Of a stretch of DNA of 64,000 nucleotides, positions 26,190-35,063 are shown one piece after another. The stretch is taken from assembly GCF_016865425.1 (NCBI RefSeq), contig NZ_AP023355.1, positions 7,362,696 to 7,426,695 of the forward strand. Reading direction: 5' to 3'. The notes beneath the pieces were generated by a model that searched no databases, had not been told where the DNA came from, and saw only the letters and a list, made by a program, of their open reading frames with translations. The DNA comes from Actinocatenispora thailandica (lineage in GTDB: Bacteria; Actinomycetota; Actinomycetes; Mycobacteriales; Micromonosporaceae). Every line of letters begins with the position of its first letter. Position 1 is the first letter of the stretch. Made by a program: the position numbers and the translations under genes.

Positions 26190-29158
26190 GTGAAGAAGCA
26201 ATCTCAAGATACGGGAACGACGTCGCGTATCAAGGACTCGAAGCCGCCGGCGTCCATCAAGGCCCGCTTCATCCGGGTCGTGCTCATCCCCAGCATCGCC
26301 CTGGTGATCATGTGGGCGATCATGGCCGGCTACTTCGTCTTCAACGGCCTCTACACCCGCGAACTCGCCAAGAGCGTGCAGGACGTCTCGCTGCCGGCGC
26401 TGACCGGTCTGTCGTCGCTGCAGAAGGAACGCTCGCTCAGCATGGCGCAGATCGCCAAGCCCGGGAACAGCCAGGCGCTGCGCGCCCAGCGGCAGCAGAC
26501 CGACTCCGGCGTCGAGCAGATGCAGCAGACCGCCGCCGACGTGCTCGGCGCCGCCCCAGCCGACATCAAGTCGAAGCTGAACACGCTGAACGCGGACCTC
26601 GACCAGCTGCCGGACATCCGCCGCAAGATCGATGCGCGCACCGCGAGCGCGGCCGACACGTTCAGCTTCTACAACAAGGTTCTGGACGCGGCGGCCGCGC
26701 TGTTCGACGCGCAGGCACGGTTCTCCACCGAGACCGACACGTTGCAGGGCGCCGTCGCCGGTACCCAGCTGTTCCACATCGCCGACCTGCAGTCCCGGGC
26801 CGGCTCGATCATCACCGGGGCGTTCGCCTCCGGTCGCTTCACCGCCGACGACCTGCAGCAGTTCCACACCCTGGTCGGTGCCTACCACGATGAGCTGCAG
26901 ACCGTCACGCCGTTGCGCGCCGACGTGCAACAGCAGTACGACAAGCTGGTGCGCGGGTCGGACTGGGCCACGCTGACCGCCGCCGAGCAGCAGCTGGTGG
27001 CGCACGGCGCGTGGTCCGGGCACGTACCGAACGGGCTCGGCATCGACGCCCAGCAGTGGCAGCAGGCGTCGACCAACATCTCCGACACCCTGCTGGCGAT
27101 GACCACCAGGCAGGGCTCCGAGGTCGCGGCCGCCTACCTGGACAGCGGAAACAACAACCTGCTGCTCGCCGGTGGCGGCAGCCTCGTCGCGCTGCTGGTC
27201 GTGGTCGCCGCGGTCTGGCTGGCGATCCGTCGGTCCCGGCTGCTGGTCGACGGCACGGTGAAGGTCGGCCTGGACGCGATCGCCGCCGAGTCCAAGGCGA
27301 TCGCCGCCGCACTGCCGGAGGCGCTGGACCGGATCGGCCGCGGTGAACAGGTCGAGGTCCAGTCGCTGATGCCGGCCGACGACGAGAACGCGGTCAACGG
27401 CCAGGCGGTCGGCGCGGTCGAGATCAAGACGGTGCAGGACGCGGTCCGCCAGACCAGCCTCAGCGCGATGGAGGCGGCCAGCGCCGAGGCCATCGCCCGC
27501 AAGAACAGCCGGCAGAACCTGGTACTCGCGGCCCGCCGGTCGCAGCGCTGGCTGTCCACCCTGGCGGTCGGGCTGCGTGACCTGGAGCGCGCCGAGCAGG
27601 ACGACCCGGACAAGCTGGAGAAGGTCTACGCGCTGCAGCACAAGATCACCACGCTGCGCGGCGACAACGACAACCTGATCATCCTCGGCGGCGGCGACAT
27701 CGGTCGCACCCGCCGCACCTCCGAGTGGATCGACGACGTGCTCGGCGCGGCGAAGGCGCAGTGCGAGCAGTTCCGTCGGGTGCGGGTCGAGGCCGGCCCG
27801 AAGGTGAAGGTCAGCGCGAGCGCCGTGCTGCCGATCAGCCACCTGCTCGCCCAACTGCTCAACAACGCGGTCGCGTTCTCGCACCCGCCGACGCAGGTAC
27901 TGATGACCTCCTCGCCGGTGGCCGCCGGGCTGGTGGTGGAGATCGAGGACCGCGGCATCGGGATGTCCACCGAGGAGCGCGAACGCGCCAACGCGCTGAT
28001 CCGCGAGGCGCCGGAGCTGGTCTCCTCGGCGAACGTGCAGAAGCTCGGCTTCCTGGTCGTCGCCTCCGTCGCGCAGCGGTTCAACATCCGGGTCGAGCTG
28101 AAGGACTCCGCGTACGGCGGCGTCAAGGCGATCGTGCTGATCCCCAACGACCTGCTGGACCGCGCCGGCTCGGACAACACCGGCGACCTCGGTGCCGGCC
28201 GCCGGGCACTGCCGGAACCGCCCGCCGAGCCGGCACCGGTCGGCCCCGCGCCCACCTCCTGGGCCGAGACCCGTACCGAGCAGGCGCCGTGGGAGGACCG
28301 CCCCGGCTGGGGAGACAGCGGTTCGCGGACCGAGGCGGCGCCGGTCGGCCCCGCGCCCACCTCCTGGGCCGACACCCGCACCGAGCCGGTCCAGCGCGAG
28401 GATCGCCCCACCCCGGGATGGGGGAGACAGCGCCCCGGGCCGAACCGTCCTGGCCGGAGCCGGCGGCCCGGCGCGAGCCGCCGTCGCCGCACCCGGTGTC
28501 GCCGGCGCCGCGGCCCGAACCGGTACGGCGGCCGGAGCCCGTGCTCCCGGCCCGCGCCGAGTCGAACGAGCTGTCCGACAACACGATCCAGTTCCCGGCC
28601 ATCGATCCGTTCGGCGACGCCCGCGGCAGCGGAACCCGCGAGCATGCGCCGGCGCCTACGCCGCGGCGGCCGGAACCGGGCGGTGCAGAACCCGAACGTC
28701 CAGACATGGGTGGTCATGGCGTGGATGCTGCCGACGTGAGCCTGCCGCAACGGCGGTCGACCGTACCCGGCCGCTCCGGTGCCGAGCACGGCGCGCACCG
28801 GGCGAGCGGTGCCGAGGAGAGCGCGCCGCCGCGGCCCCGCCCGTACCCGACGCCGCGGGAACGGCAGGACGAGCCGGAGGTGCCCGTCCTGGGTGACGCC
28901 GGGCCGGCGCCCGCGCCGAACGGCAACGGCCAGTCCACCTCCGCCGGGCTGCCCATCCGGGTTCGGCAGGCCAGCCTCGCGCCGGGACTGCGCCGGCCGC
29001 GGGTCGAGTCGAACGAACCCACCCAGGCGGTGCCGACCCACACCGCCGATCAGGCCAGGCTCCGCTTCGCCGCGTTCCAGCAGGGCATGACCGCGGGACG
29101 GCAGGCCAACGAGAACTCCACCGACACGGTCACAGAGAACAGGAACAGCGATGGCTGA
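26190..29158 (+). CDS. cvnA: Conservon sensor histidine kinase (CvnA-like), frameshifted
   Basis: Membrane sensor of 989 residues if one base is restored. Helices at about 16-40 and 323-347 flank an extracytoplasmic nitrate-sensor-like region; a HAMP-like stretch, a degenerate kinase core (RSQRWLSTLAVGLRDLERAE) and HATPase (HLLAQLLNNAVAFSHPP, IEDRGIGMS) follow. The Pro-rich tail contains two 35-residue imperfect repeats. At 28420-28424 a run of five G breaks the frame; a sixth G restores a tail ending LPIRVRQASLAPGLR and FAAFQQGMTAGRQ, the conserved CvnA terminus. Without it the protein ends at 28739 in an Arg-rich artefact. GTG 26190 has GGAG four bases upstream. It anchors the CvnBCD signalling unit at the membrane. 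Confidence 0.85.
28236..28378 (+). repeat. Direct repeat within cvnA
   Basis: Two 38-base copies (28236-28273 and 28341-28378, one mismatch) 105 bases apart encode GPAPTSWA-[ED]-TRTE in the disordered tail. The run that breaks the frame (28420-28424) lies in the GGGGAGACAG segment, which also has an earlier counterpart at about 28307-28316. Confidence 0.8.
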
Positions 29159-29573
29159 CGTCATGAATCCGCACCTGGTGCACCTGCTGGATCGGCTCGT
29201 CGAGGACGTCGAGGGGGTCAGCGCCGCGGTGGTGTCGACCGACGGCCTGATCATCCAGCGGTCCAGCGGCCTGTCCAAGAACGCCGGCGACCAGCTCGCC
29301 GCCCAGTGCTCCGGCCTGGCCAGCCTGTCCCGTGCCATCACCCAGTCCGAGTACGTCAACGGTGGCCCGGTGCAGCAGACGATGATCGAGATGCAGGACA
29401 AGATGCTGTTCATCATCTCGGCCGGGCAGAACGCGTGCCTGGTGCTGCTCACCCCGGCCGAGGACGTCAACCTCGGCAACGTGGCGTTCTCGATGACCCG
29501 GATGGTGGCACAGGTCGGTCGGCACCTCAGCGCGGAGCAGCGAGTCGCGGCCGGCTTCGCGCCGAGTTCGTGA
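29151..29573 (+). CDS. cvnB: Roadblock/LC7-domain protein (CvnB-like)
   Basis: Single Roadblock/LC7 domain of 140 residues: LLDRLVEDVEGVSAAVVSTDG, then LIIQRSSGLSK and MLFIISAGQNACLVLL. Such proteins act as regulators of small Ras-like GTPases, here CvnD. The start overlaps the cvnA stop by eight bases, and its ribosome site AGGAA is inside cvnA. Membrane association is through the CvnA complex. Confidence 0.93.
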   Translation: MADVMNPHLVHLLDRLVEDVEGVSAAVVSTDGLIIQRSSGLSKNAGDQLAAQCSGLASLSRAITQSEYVNGGPVQQTMIEMQDKMLFIISAGQNACLVLLTPAEDVNLGNVAFSMTRMVAQVGRHLSAEQRVAAGFAPSS

Positions 29574-29589
29574 CCGAGGGCGGCTTGTG

Positions 29590-29958
29590 ATGGCTAATGC
29601 CGACGAACAGTGGGCCGACGAATCGGCCGCGCCCCTGTACGACAACTATTCGCGCATCGGTGGTCGGGCGCGGGCGCGGCACAGCCTGAGCCTCGACACC
29701 CAGGTACGCGCGGTCGGCAGCGTCGACCGCGCCGCCCTTGCCGTCGAGCACGCGCAGATCCTCGAACTGCTGGCGAACCGCTGGCTGTCGGTCGCCGAGA
29801 TCGCCGCGCACCTGCGGACCACGATGAACGTGATCCGGGTGCACCTCAGCGACCTGCTGGAGGAGAGGCTGGTGGCGATCAGCTCGTCGGCCGGCCGGCG
29901 TGCCCGGCCGTCCAAGGAAGACCTGCAGAAGGTCATCAATCACCTCCGAGCGATGTGA
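29590..29958 (+). CDS. cvnC: DUF742 protein (CvnC-like)
   Basis: DUF742 protein of 122 residues. ADESAAPLYDNYSRIGGRARA is followed by a winged-helix-like region (ILELLANRWLSVAEIAAHL, VIRVHLSDLLEERLVAI). Conservon members of this kind associate with CvnB and CvnD. GTG 29587 just before the ATG is an alternative start with better spacing to GAGGG. Its stop overlaps a GTGA where the next gene could begin. Confidence 0.92.
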   Translation: MANADEQWADESAAPLYDNYSRIGGRARARHSLSLDTQVRAVGSVDRAALAVEHAQILELLANRWLSVAEIAAHLRTTMNVIRVHLSDLLEERLVAISSSAGRRARPSKEDLQKVINHLRAM

Positions 29959-29969
29959 AGGGACAGGGA

Positions 29970-30539
29970 GTGGGTCCGCAGTCGATCAAGGTGATTGTGG
30001 CCGGCGGTTTCGGCACCGGGAAGACGACGTTGGTCGGCGCGGTGTCCGAGATCCCGCCGCTGACCACCGAGGAGGTACTCACCCGGGTCAGCGAGGGCGT
30101 CGACGACACCGGTGGTATCGAGTCGAAGACCACGACCACGGTCGCGCTGGACTTCGGTCGCCGCACCATCACCAACGAGCTGGTGCTCTACCTGTTCGGT
30201 ACGCCGGGGCAGGACCGGTTCTGGTTCATGTGGGACGAGCTGTCGCTCGGCGCCACCGGCGCCGTCGTGCTGGTCGATCCGCGTCGGCTGGACAGCAGCT
30301 TCCCCGCCATCGACTACTTCGAGGTGCGCGGGATCCCGTTCGTGGTGGCCGTCAACCTGTTCCACGGGCAGCGCAAGCACACCCTGGACGAGGTACGGGA
30401 AGCGTTGCAGCTGGAGGATTCCTCGGTGCCGCTGCTGGAGTGCGACGCCCGGGACGCGCCGTCCTGCCGTTCGGCGCTGATCGTGCTGGTCGAGCACGCG
30501 ATGGCCCGGCTCCCGGTGGTCCCCGAACCCGCCAAGTGA
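29970..30539 (+). CDS. cvnD: Ras-like GTP-binding protein (CvnD-like)
   Basis: Small GTPase of 189 residues. The P-loop is GGFGTGKTT near residue 12, switch II GTPGQDRFWFMWDE, and a reduced G4 (VAVNLF) as is usual in this bacterial family. It is the signalling output of the conservon. GTG 29970 follows AAGGGA by six bases; GTG 29955, overlapping the cvnC stop, is an alternative. No cytochrome P450 (CvnE) follows, so the operon has four genes. Confidence 0.92.
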   Translation: MGPQSIKVIVAGGFGTGKTTLVGAVSEIPPLTTEEVLTRVSEGVDDTGGIESKTTTTVALDFGRRTITNELVLYLFGTPGQDRFWFMWDELSLGATGAVVLVDPRRLDSSFPAIDYFEVRGIPFVVAVNLFHGQRKHTLDEVREALQLEDSSVPLLECDARDAPSCRSALIVLVEHAMARLPVVPEPAK

Positions 30540-30550
30540 CGGCGGGCGCC

Positions 30551-30582
30551 GCGGGGCCGGAACCCGGTCGGCGCGGCCCCGC
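30551..30582 (+). terminator. Terminator hairpin after the conservon
   Basis: A nine-base stem (GCGGGGCCG at 30551-30559 with 30574-30582) and a 14-base loop containing a second short pairing lie just after the cvnD stop, before the convergent methyltransferase gene. Confidence 0.55.
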
Positions 30583-30628
30583 CTGCTGGCGGTCCGGGCG
30601 AGTGCCCGGACCGCGCGGACGACCGGCC

Positions 30629-31504
30629 TCAGCGCGGCTTGGTGGCCACCCACCAGCCCACGCTGAACACGCCGGCGCCGCGCGCGGCGTCCAGCGCGTT
30701 CTTGCCGTCGCGCACCAGATCGCCGGACTCCTTGCCCTGGTAGCTGAGCCACTTCTCGCGGTCTTCGGGCGGCGTGGATCCCCAGCACTCGATGCCCGCG
30801 AACTCGTCGACCGCCTCGGCCACGACGAAACCGGCCGCCCGCATCCAGTTGGCGTAACCGTCGAGGGTTCCGAGACCGGCCAGCCGGATGTGCTCGCAGA
30901 CCGGATCGATGATCGCGGCGATCTGCTCGTCGGTCTGGTACTCGCCGAACGGGCGCTGGATCCAGTCGAGCCCGAACAGCGTGCCGCCGGGCCTGATCCG
31001 GGAGTACGCCGCGGCCATGAACCTGTCCTTGTCCGGGACATGGCACACCGACTCGAAGAAGCAGACGGCGTCGAACGACTCCGCCGGCCAGCTCTCGAGG
31101 GTGCGGTACTCGTAGGGGTCGACGGTGACGAAGGAGACCCGGTCGGTCATGCCGCGCTGCTGCGCGCGGAGCCGGGCCTCCCGGGTCAGCGAGTCGGCAC
31201 TGGAGACCCCGACGAACCGCGCGCCGGTCATCTCCGCCATGTTCATGGTGCCGCCGCCGACCCCGGACCCGAACTCCAGCACCGTGTCGCCGGCCTTGAT
31301 GCCGGCCTTCCCGAGGAGCCGTCGCTTCATCTCGCGGGCGGAGTCCGCCGGGGACATGCCGAGCTGCTCCGCCTCGCGGATGCCGTGGGACCAGTCGCCG
31401 CCCGGCATCAGCTTGTCGAAGAACGATCCGGCTCCCTCACCGCCCTCGTCGACGGCGGTGTAGTAGCGGGTGGCGCGTTCTTCCGGGGTGAGTGTGTCAG
31501 TCAT
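30629..31504 (-). CDS. SAM-dependent methyltransferase (class I)
   Basis: Methyltransferase of 291 residues. Motif I is VLEFGSGVGGGTMNMAE near residue 75, acidic motif II region FVTVDPYEYRT, and post-II FDAVCFFESVCHVPD. The length and the N-terminal helical cap (YYTAVDEGGEGAGSFFDKLM) recall sterol/tocopherol-type or prenyl-chain methyltransferases. ATG 31504 follows GGAGGG by five bases. It is the last gene of a three-gene minus-strand unit with a tryptophanase and an indole prenyltransferase, so its acceptor is likely a prenylated indole (N, C or prenyl carbon; not decidable here). Confidence 0.82.
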   Translation of the reverse strand: MTDTLTPEERATRYYTAVDEGGEGAGSFFDKLMPGGDWSHGIREAEQLGMSPADSAREMKRRLLGKAGIKAGDTVLEFGSGVGGGTMNMAEMTGARFVGVSSADSLTREARLRAQQRGMTDRVSFVTVDPYEYRTLESWPAESFDAVCFFESVCHVPDKDRFMAAAYSRIRPGGTLFGLDWIQRPFGEYQTDEQIAAIIDPVCEHIRLAGLGTLDGYANWMRAAGFVVAEAVDEFAGIECWGSTPPEDREKWLSYQGKESGDLVRDGKNALDAARGAGVFSVGWWVATKPR

Positions 31505-31655
31505 GACCGCCCTCCGACTTTCGCCCGTCTGGGTCTGCTCGCCTGTCCATCCAGCATTCTTCGTACCGGCCCGGCACCCGGCGTGCCCGGCGGGCGCGGC
31601 AGGGCCGCCCGCCCGGCGCCCGGCGAGCCACCGCCGGACGAGGAACCGGCCCGGC

Positions 31656-33056
31656 TCACTGCGCGGGTACCTGGTCGTACCAGGCCTCGAAGGGGCGCAG
31701 CATGGCCGGCGCCCGCACGATGCGATAGCCGGGCCAGCGCTGCGGGTCCTTGGCGACCTCGGCGAGCACGCTGCCCACGTACCGGATGTGGTTCTCGGTG
31801 TAGACCCGCCGCGGCAGCGCCAGCCGGACCAGCTCGAACGGCGCCGGCGTGACGAGCCGGAACTCGTCGTCCAGCTCGCCGAGGTAGAGCGACCCCAGCT
31901 CGCTGCTGCGGATGCCGCCCTGCAGGTAGAGCGCGACGGCGAGCGAGTGGCCGGGGAACTGGGCCGGCGGGATGTGCTGCATCAGCCGGCCGGCGTTGAG
32001 GTAGATGGCGTGCAGGCCGGCCGGCCGGATGCTGTCCACGCCGGCGTCCCGGGCCACGTCGGCCAGCAACTGCCCGGTGCGCTCCCGGGACCGCAGGTAC
32101 GCGGGGTCGACGCTCTCCTCGATGCCCTGCGCCGCCTCCTCCAGCGTCTCCCCGGTCATCCCGCCGTAGGTGGCGAAGCCGGCGGTGGCGATCACCCGGC
32201 CCCGGAAGGCCGCGGCGAGGTTCTCGTCGCGGATGCCGATCGCGCCGCCGCCGGGCGACATCGGGTCCTTCTTGAGCGAGATGACGAACCCGTCGGCCAG
32301 ATCGAACTCGACCCCGGCCACCTCGCGCGGGGTGGCGTCGGCGAACTCCGCCTCGCGCCGGATCACCAGCCACGCGTTCTCCGCGTAACGGGCGGCGTCG
32401 AGGAACATCGGCACCCGGTACCGCTGGCAGATCTCGCGGGTGGCGCGCAGGTTGGCGATGGACACCGGCTGGCCGCCGCCGCCGTTGTTGGTGATGGTCA
32501 TCAGGACCAGGCCGACCCGGTGCCCGTCCGGCCCGGCGAGCAGCGCTTCCAGCGCGGCGACGTCGATGTTGCCCTTGAACGGGTGGTCGCTGTCCAGGTC
32601 GGCGGCTTCCGGGCAGGGCAGGTTGACCGGGGTGGCGCCGGCCAGCTGCACGTTCGCCGAGGTGGTGTCGAAGTGCGTGTTGGACACCGAGAACTGGCCG
32701 GCGGACAGCATCGTGGAGAACACCACGCTCTCCGCGGTACGGCCCTGGGTGCACGGAATGATGTGCTCGAAGCCGGAGAGGGACCGCAGCGCGCCGGCGA
32801 ACCGCTCCCACGACTCCGAGGTGGCGTAGCGCTCGTCGGCGCGGGCGCTCGCGGCGCGCTGCTCGATGGACAGCGCCCCGGTGCCGGAGTCGGACAGCGC
32901 GTCGATGGTGACCAGCCGGGCCGGCAGCCGGAATGGGTTGTATCCCGCGGCCCGGAAACCTTCCTCGCGCTGCTGGCGGGTGGTCAGCGACAGCCGCCGC
33001 ACGACGGCGTTGCAGTACGGATCGAGGTCCGCCATCACCGGGTCGAAGGATGTCAC
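31656..33056 (-). CDS. Tryptophanase-family PLP lyase
   Basis: Beta-eliminating PLP enzyme (tryptophanase/tyrosine phenol-lyase family), 466 residues. TITNNGGGGQPVS near 188 and FLDAARYAENAW near 218 are family hallmarks. ISLKKDPMSPGGGAI near 260-274 holds the Schiff-base lysine, Lys263. The context suggests cleavage of prenyl-tryptophan to prenyl-indole, pyruvate and ammonia, as in known Streptomyces prenyltransferase/tryptophanase pairs. GTG 33056 follows GAGGAG by six bases. Gaps of about 150 bases to both neighbours allow an operon but with separate ribosome sites. Tyrosine phenol-lyase activity is an alternative. Confidence 0.9.
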   Translation of the reverse strand: MTSFDPVMADLDPYCNAVVRRLSLTTRQQREEGFRAAGYNPFRLPARLVTIDALSDSGTGALSIEQRAASARADERYATSESWERFAGALRSLSGFEHIIPCTQGRTAESVVFSTMLSAGQFSVSNTHFDTTSANVQLAGATPVNLPCPEAADLDSDHPFKGNIDVAALEALLAGPDGHRVGLVLMTITNNGGGGQPVSIANLRATREICQRYRVPMFLDAARYAENAWLVIRREAEFADATPREVAGVEFDLADGFVISLKKDPMSPGGGAIGIRDENLAAAFRGRVIATAGFATYGGMTGETLEEAAQGIEESVDPAYLRSRERTGQLLADVARDAGVDSIRPAGLHAIYLNAGRLMQHIPPAQFPGHSLAVALYLQGGIRSSELGSLYLGELDDEFRLVTPAPFELVRLALPRRVYTENHIRYVGSVLAEVAKDPQRWPGYRIVRAPAMLRPFEAWYDQVPAQ

Positions 33057-33202
33057 GTCGTGCTCCTCACTCGCGGGGTGCGCCGCCCGGGTGCCGCGGC
33101 CCGCCCATTGTGGATCTTGAACGTGCCGACCCGCCAGCCTCTGTTGCCTGGTCCACTACGGCCGGCGCCGAAGCCCGCGTTCCGGTCGCGGCCGGTGACC
33201 GA

Positions 33203-34327
33203 TCAGTGCTGCAGGACCAGGTGCCGGGCCAGCTCGTCGCGGCGCCGTGGCGGCTCCACCCGGTACGCCTCGGAGGACAGGTAGACGGTCAGCCCCGGCC
33301 TGCCGTCACCGAGCCGCAACGAGACGTGCGCGAGCAGCCCCACCCCGTCGGCGAGGTCGCGCCGGGCGACGGCGTCGATCGCCCGGTCGATCAGCCCGGT
33401 GTCGTGCCCGTACCGGTCGGCCAGCGCGAGCACCCGGTCGCGCGCCTCGACGTCGTCCGTGACGTAGCTGCGGATCGGCACGTAGAGGCTGTACCCGCTG
33501 GGCCGGTCGGAGTCCCCCTCGACGAACGTGTAGCTGGACACCAGCGGCCGGCCACCGAAGACGGTGGCGTCGCCGCCGGCCAGCCGGCAGAACTCGGCGA
33601 CCTCGTCGGCGTCGACCCCGGGTGCCGCGGCGGCGGCGCGGGCCGCGTCGGCGGCGGTGGCGTCGTGGTGCGAGACGTACACCTTGACCCGGGAGCGCGG
33701 CCCGTCGTGCAGGTCCAGCGCGAAGAACGTGTACCGGTCGAGGTCGCCCTCGGCGGCGTCCGGCCGCATCGCGTACCGGCGCAGCGTCGGGTAGGCGTGG
33801 CCGAGGTTCAGCCGGTTCAGCGACTCGGCGACCCGGTCGGCGGCGTGCTCCCGGCCGCGGCAGTTGGGGTCGAAGTACACCTTGATGGCGGGCTGCTGTG
33901 CGGCCTTGAACACCAGCGAGAACCACAGCGCGAACTGGCTGACCGGCGGCGCGCTCAGGAACAGGTCGGCGACCTGGTGGTACCGGTCCAGGCTCAGCCG
34001 GTACCGCCGCGCCCAGGTGGCGAGCAGCCGGCGGGCGGCGTCCATGTTGGCGCCCAGCCCGGGTTGGGCGGCGAGGGCCTCGGCGAGGACGCGGATGGTG
34101 GGCTGGCGTCCGTGGTCCAGCGCGACGGAGAACTCGACCGGGGTGTGGTCGTCGGAGACGTCCGACGGCCATGGCGGCGCGCAGGTGGTCCGCCGGTCAC
34201 TGTCGGTGCCGAGCAGGTCGGCGAGCAGCGCCCCCGCGCCGTGGTCGTCGGCCCGCCCGACTGCGGCGGTCAGGGCCTGCAGTTGGCCGTTGGCGTACTC
34301 GTAGAGTGAGGAATTCTCGTTGTTCAT
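33203..34327 (-). CDS. Indole/tryptophan prenyltransferase (ABBA fold)
   Basis: Aromatic prenyltransferase of 374 residues, DMATS-like and normal for bacterial indole enzymes. Family features in order: VEFSVALDHG (substrate Glu region), then IRVLAEALA, FALWFSLVF, PAIKVYFDPNCRG (pyrophosphate-binding Lys and Tyr), SRVKVYVSHHD, PSGYSLYVPIRSYV, and PGLTVYLSSEAYRV. It attaches dimethylallyl (or a longer prenyl) to the indole ring of tryptophan or indole; position is not predictable. ATG 34327 follows GGAG by five bases. First gene of the prenyl-indole unit. An AT-rich region with a -10-like TATATT lies just upstream. Confidence 0.9.
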   Translation of the reverse strand: MNNENSSLYEYANGQLQALTAAVGRADDHGAGALLADLLGTDSDRRTTCAPPWPSDVSDDHTPVEFSVALDHGRQPTIRVLAEALAAQPGLGANMDAARRLLATWARRYRLSLDRYHQVADLFLSAPPVSQFALWFSLVFKAAQQPAIKVYFDPNCRGREHAADRVAESLNRLNLGHAYPTLRRYAMRPDAAEGDLDRYTFFALDLHDGPRSRVKVYVSHHDATAADAARAAAAAPGVDADEVAEFCRLAGGDATVFGGRPLVSSYTFVEGDSDRPSGYSLYVPIRSYVTDDVEARDRVLALADRYGHDTGLIDRAIDAVARRDLADGVGLLAHVSLRLGDGRPGLTVYLSSEAYRVEPPRRRDELARHLVLQH

Positions 34328-34770
34328 TCCGACTCCGGTTTCCCTCGGCCCCCGATGCCGACCCATATCAAGATCATGACGAGTCATTGAATATAGAACC
34401 GGAGGTCAGAATGTGAAACCACTACGTTTGTCCAAACCGGGTTGTGAAGTGTGAGCCGAGACACGTATTTCACTCTGTGAACAGAATTCATAACTATGGG
34501 TGTCGATATTTGGTGGGTTTCCTGGCCGCTCGTCCGAGTCTGCCAGCTCGGTGATCATCGAAGTATGCATCGACACACATCACTCTCCGTTGTCGCCATC
34601 GCGCCGAGCGACAGTGACCACCGAATCGACGGCAGAGCAAGATCCTCTGTTCGAATGCTACTTTCCGTAATGCGTCCGCGGATCAATGGAGCAGGTCGTT
34701 CAATTCGCGGCGAGGTTAATCGACGATTTGCTGCGCGCCAATCTGCAATGTATTCTCCGGCGCCGACAAC
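34328..34770. other. AT-rich intergenic region upstream of the prenyltransferase
   Basis: About 440 bases that are clearly lower in GC than anything else here, with stretches such as ATTGAATATAGAA and GAATTCATAACTATG. It carries the probable promoter of the prenyl-indole unit. Any reading frames across it lack the strong third-position GC bias of the genes, so I call it noncoding. Confidence 0.6.
34376..34395 (-). promoter_or_regulatory. Predicted promoter -10 element and palindrome for the prenyl-indole unit
   Basis: On the minus strand TATATT (34395-34390) is a good -10 hexamer. The palindrome ATGAC-GA-GTCAT (34376-34387) sits just downstream where transcription would start, a position where a repressor could act. 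No convincing -35 was found at 17 bases. Confidence 0.45.
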
Positions 34771-34773
34771 CCA

Positions 34774-34820
34774 CCGAAGCTGGCAGCTCGCCGAAGCAGG
34801 CAGCCCGCCGAAGCAGGCAG
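34774..34820. repeat. Seventeen-base tandem repeat, about 2.8 copies
   Basis: Units CCGAAGCTGGCAGCTCG, CCGAAGCAGGCAGCCCG and a partial CCGAAGCAGGCAG run together next to a terminator. Noncoding. Confidence 0.75.
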
Positions 34821-34851
34821 CGGCGCCGCTCCCGGTCGGGAGCGGCGCCGC
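34820..34851 (-). terminator. Terminator hairpin after the small membrane-protein gene
   Basis: A perfect 14-base-pair stem (34820-34833 with 34838-34851) and a GGTC loop. It begins 26 bases past the stop of the gene at 34878-35024. Confidence 0.75.
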
Positions 34852-34877
34852 GGTGGGTCGGTGCGGGGTGCGGCCGG

Positions 34878-35024
34878 TCAGGTGAAGATGCTGACGCCGC
34901 CGGGGCCCACGAGCAGGCCGATGACGATGAGGGCGACACCCCAGAGGAACCGGCGCCGCAGCAGGGACGCCACGCCGGCAACGACCAGAATCACTGCCAG
35001 AATCCACAACAGAAATGTCAGCAT
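34878..35024 (-). CDS. Small two-helix membrane protein, 48 residues
   Basis: Read directly from the sequence: FLLWILAVILVVAGVASLL, a short basic loop (RRRF), WGVALIVIGLLVGPGG, and the end VSIFT. Two membrane helices joined by a positive turn and a GPGG near the end resemble tiny conserved actinomycete membrane proteins of unknown function. ATG 35024. Its strong terminator and isolation downstream of LigD support a real gene. Codons are less GC-biased at the 5' end than in the neighbours. Confidence 0.6.
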   Translation of the reverse strand: MLTFLLWILAVILVVAGVASLLRRRFLWGVALIVIGLLVGPGGVSIFT

Positions 35025-35063
35025 GCATCGATCGTGCCCGATGCGAGCGGCGGCGAAACCCGA

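Noticed and set aside
28420..28424. Programmed ribosomal frameshifting in cvnA
   Set aside because: No slippery heptamer with a downstream structure is evident, and three other genes have the same type of one-base loss, so base-calling error is simpler.
34496..34885. A 129-codon plus-strand frame in the AT-rich gap
   Set aside because: It crosses the tandem repeat and terminator hairpin and has no codon bias or motif.
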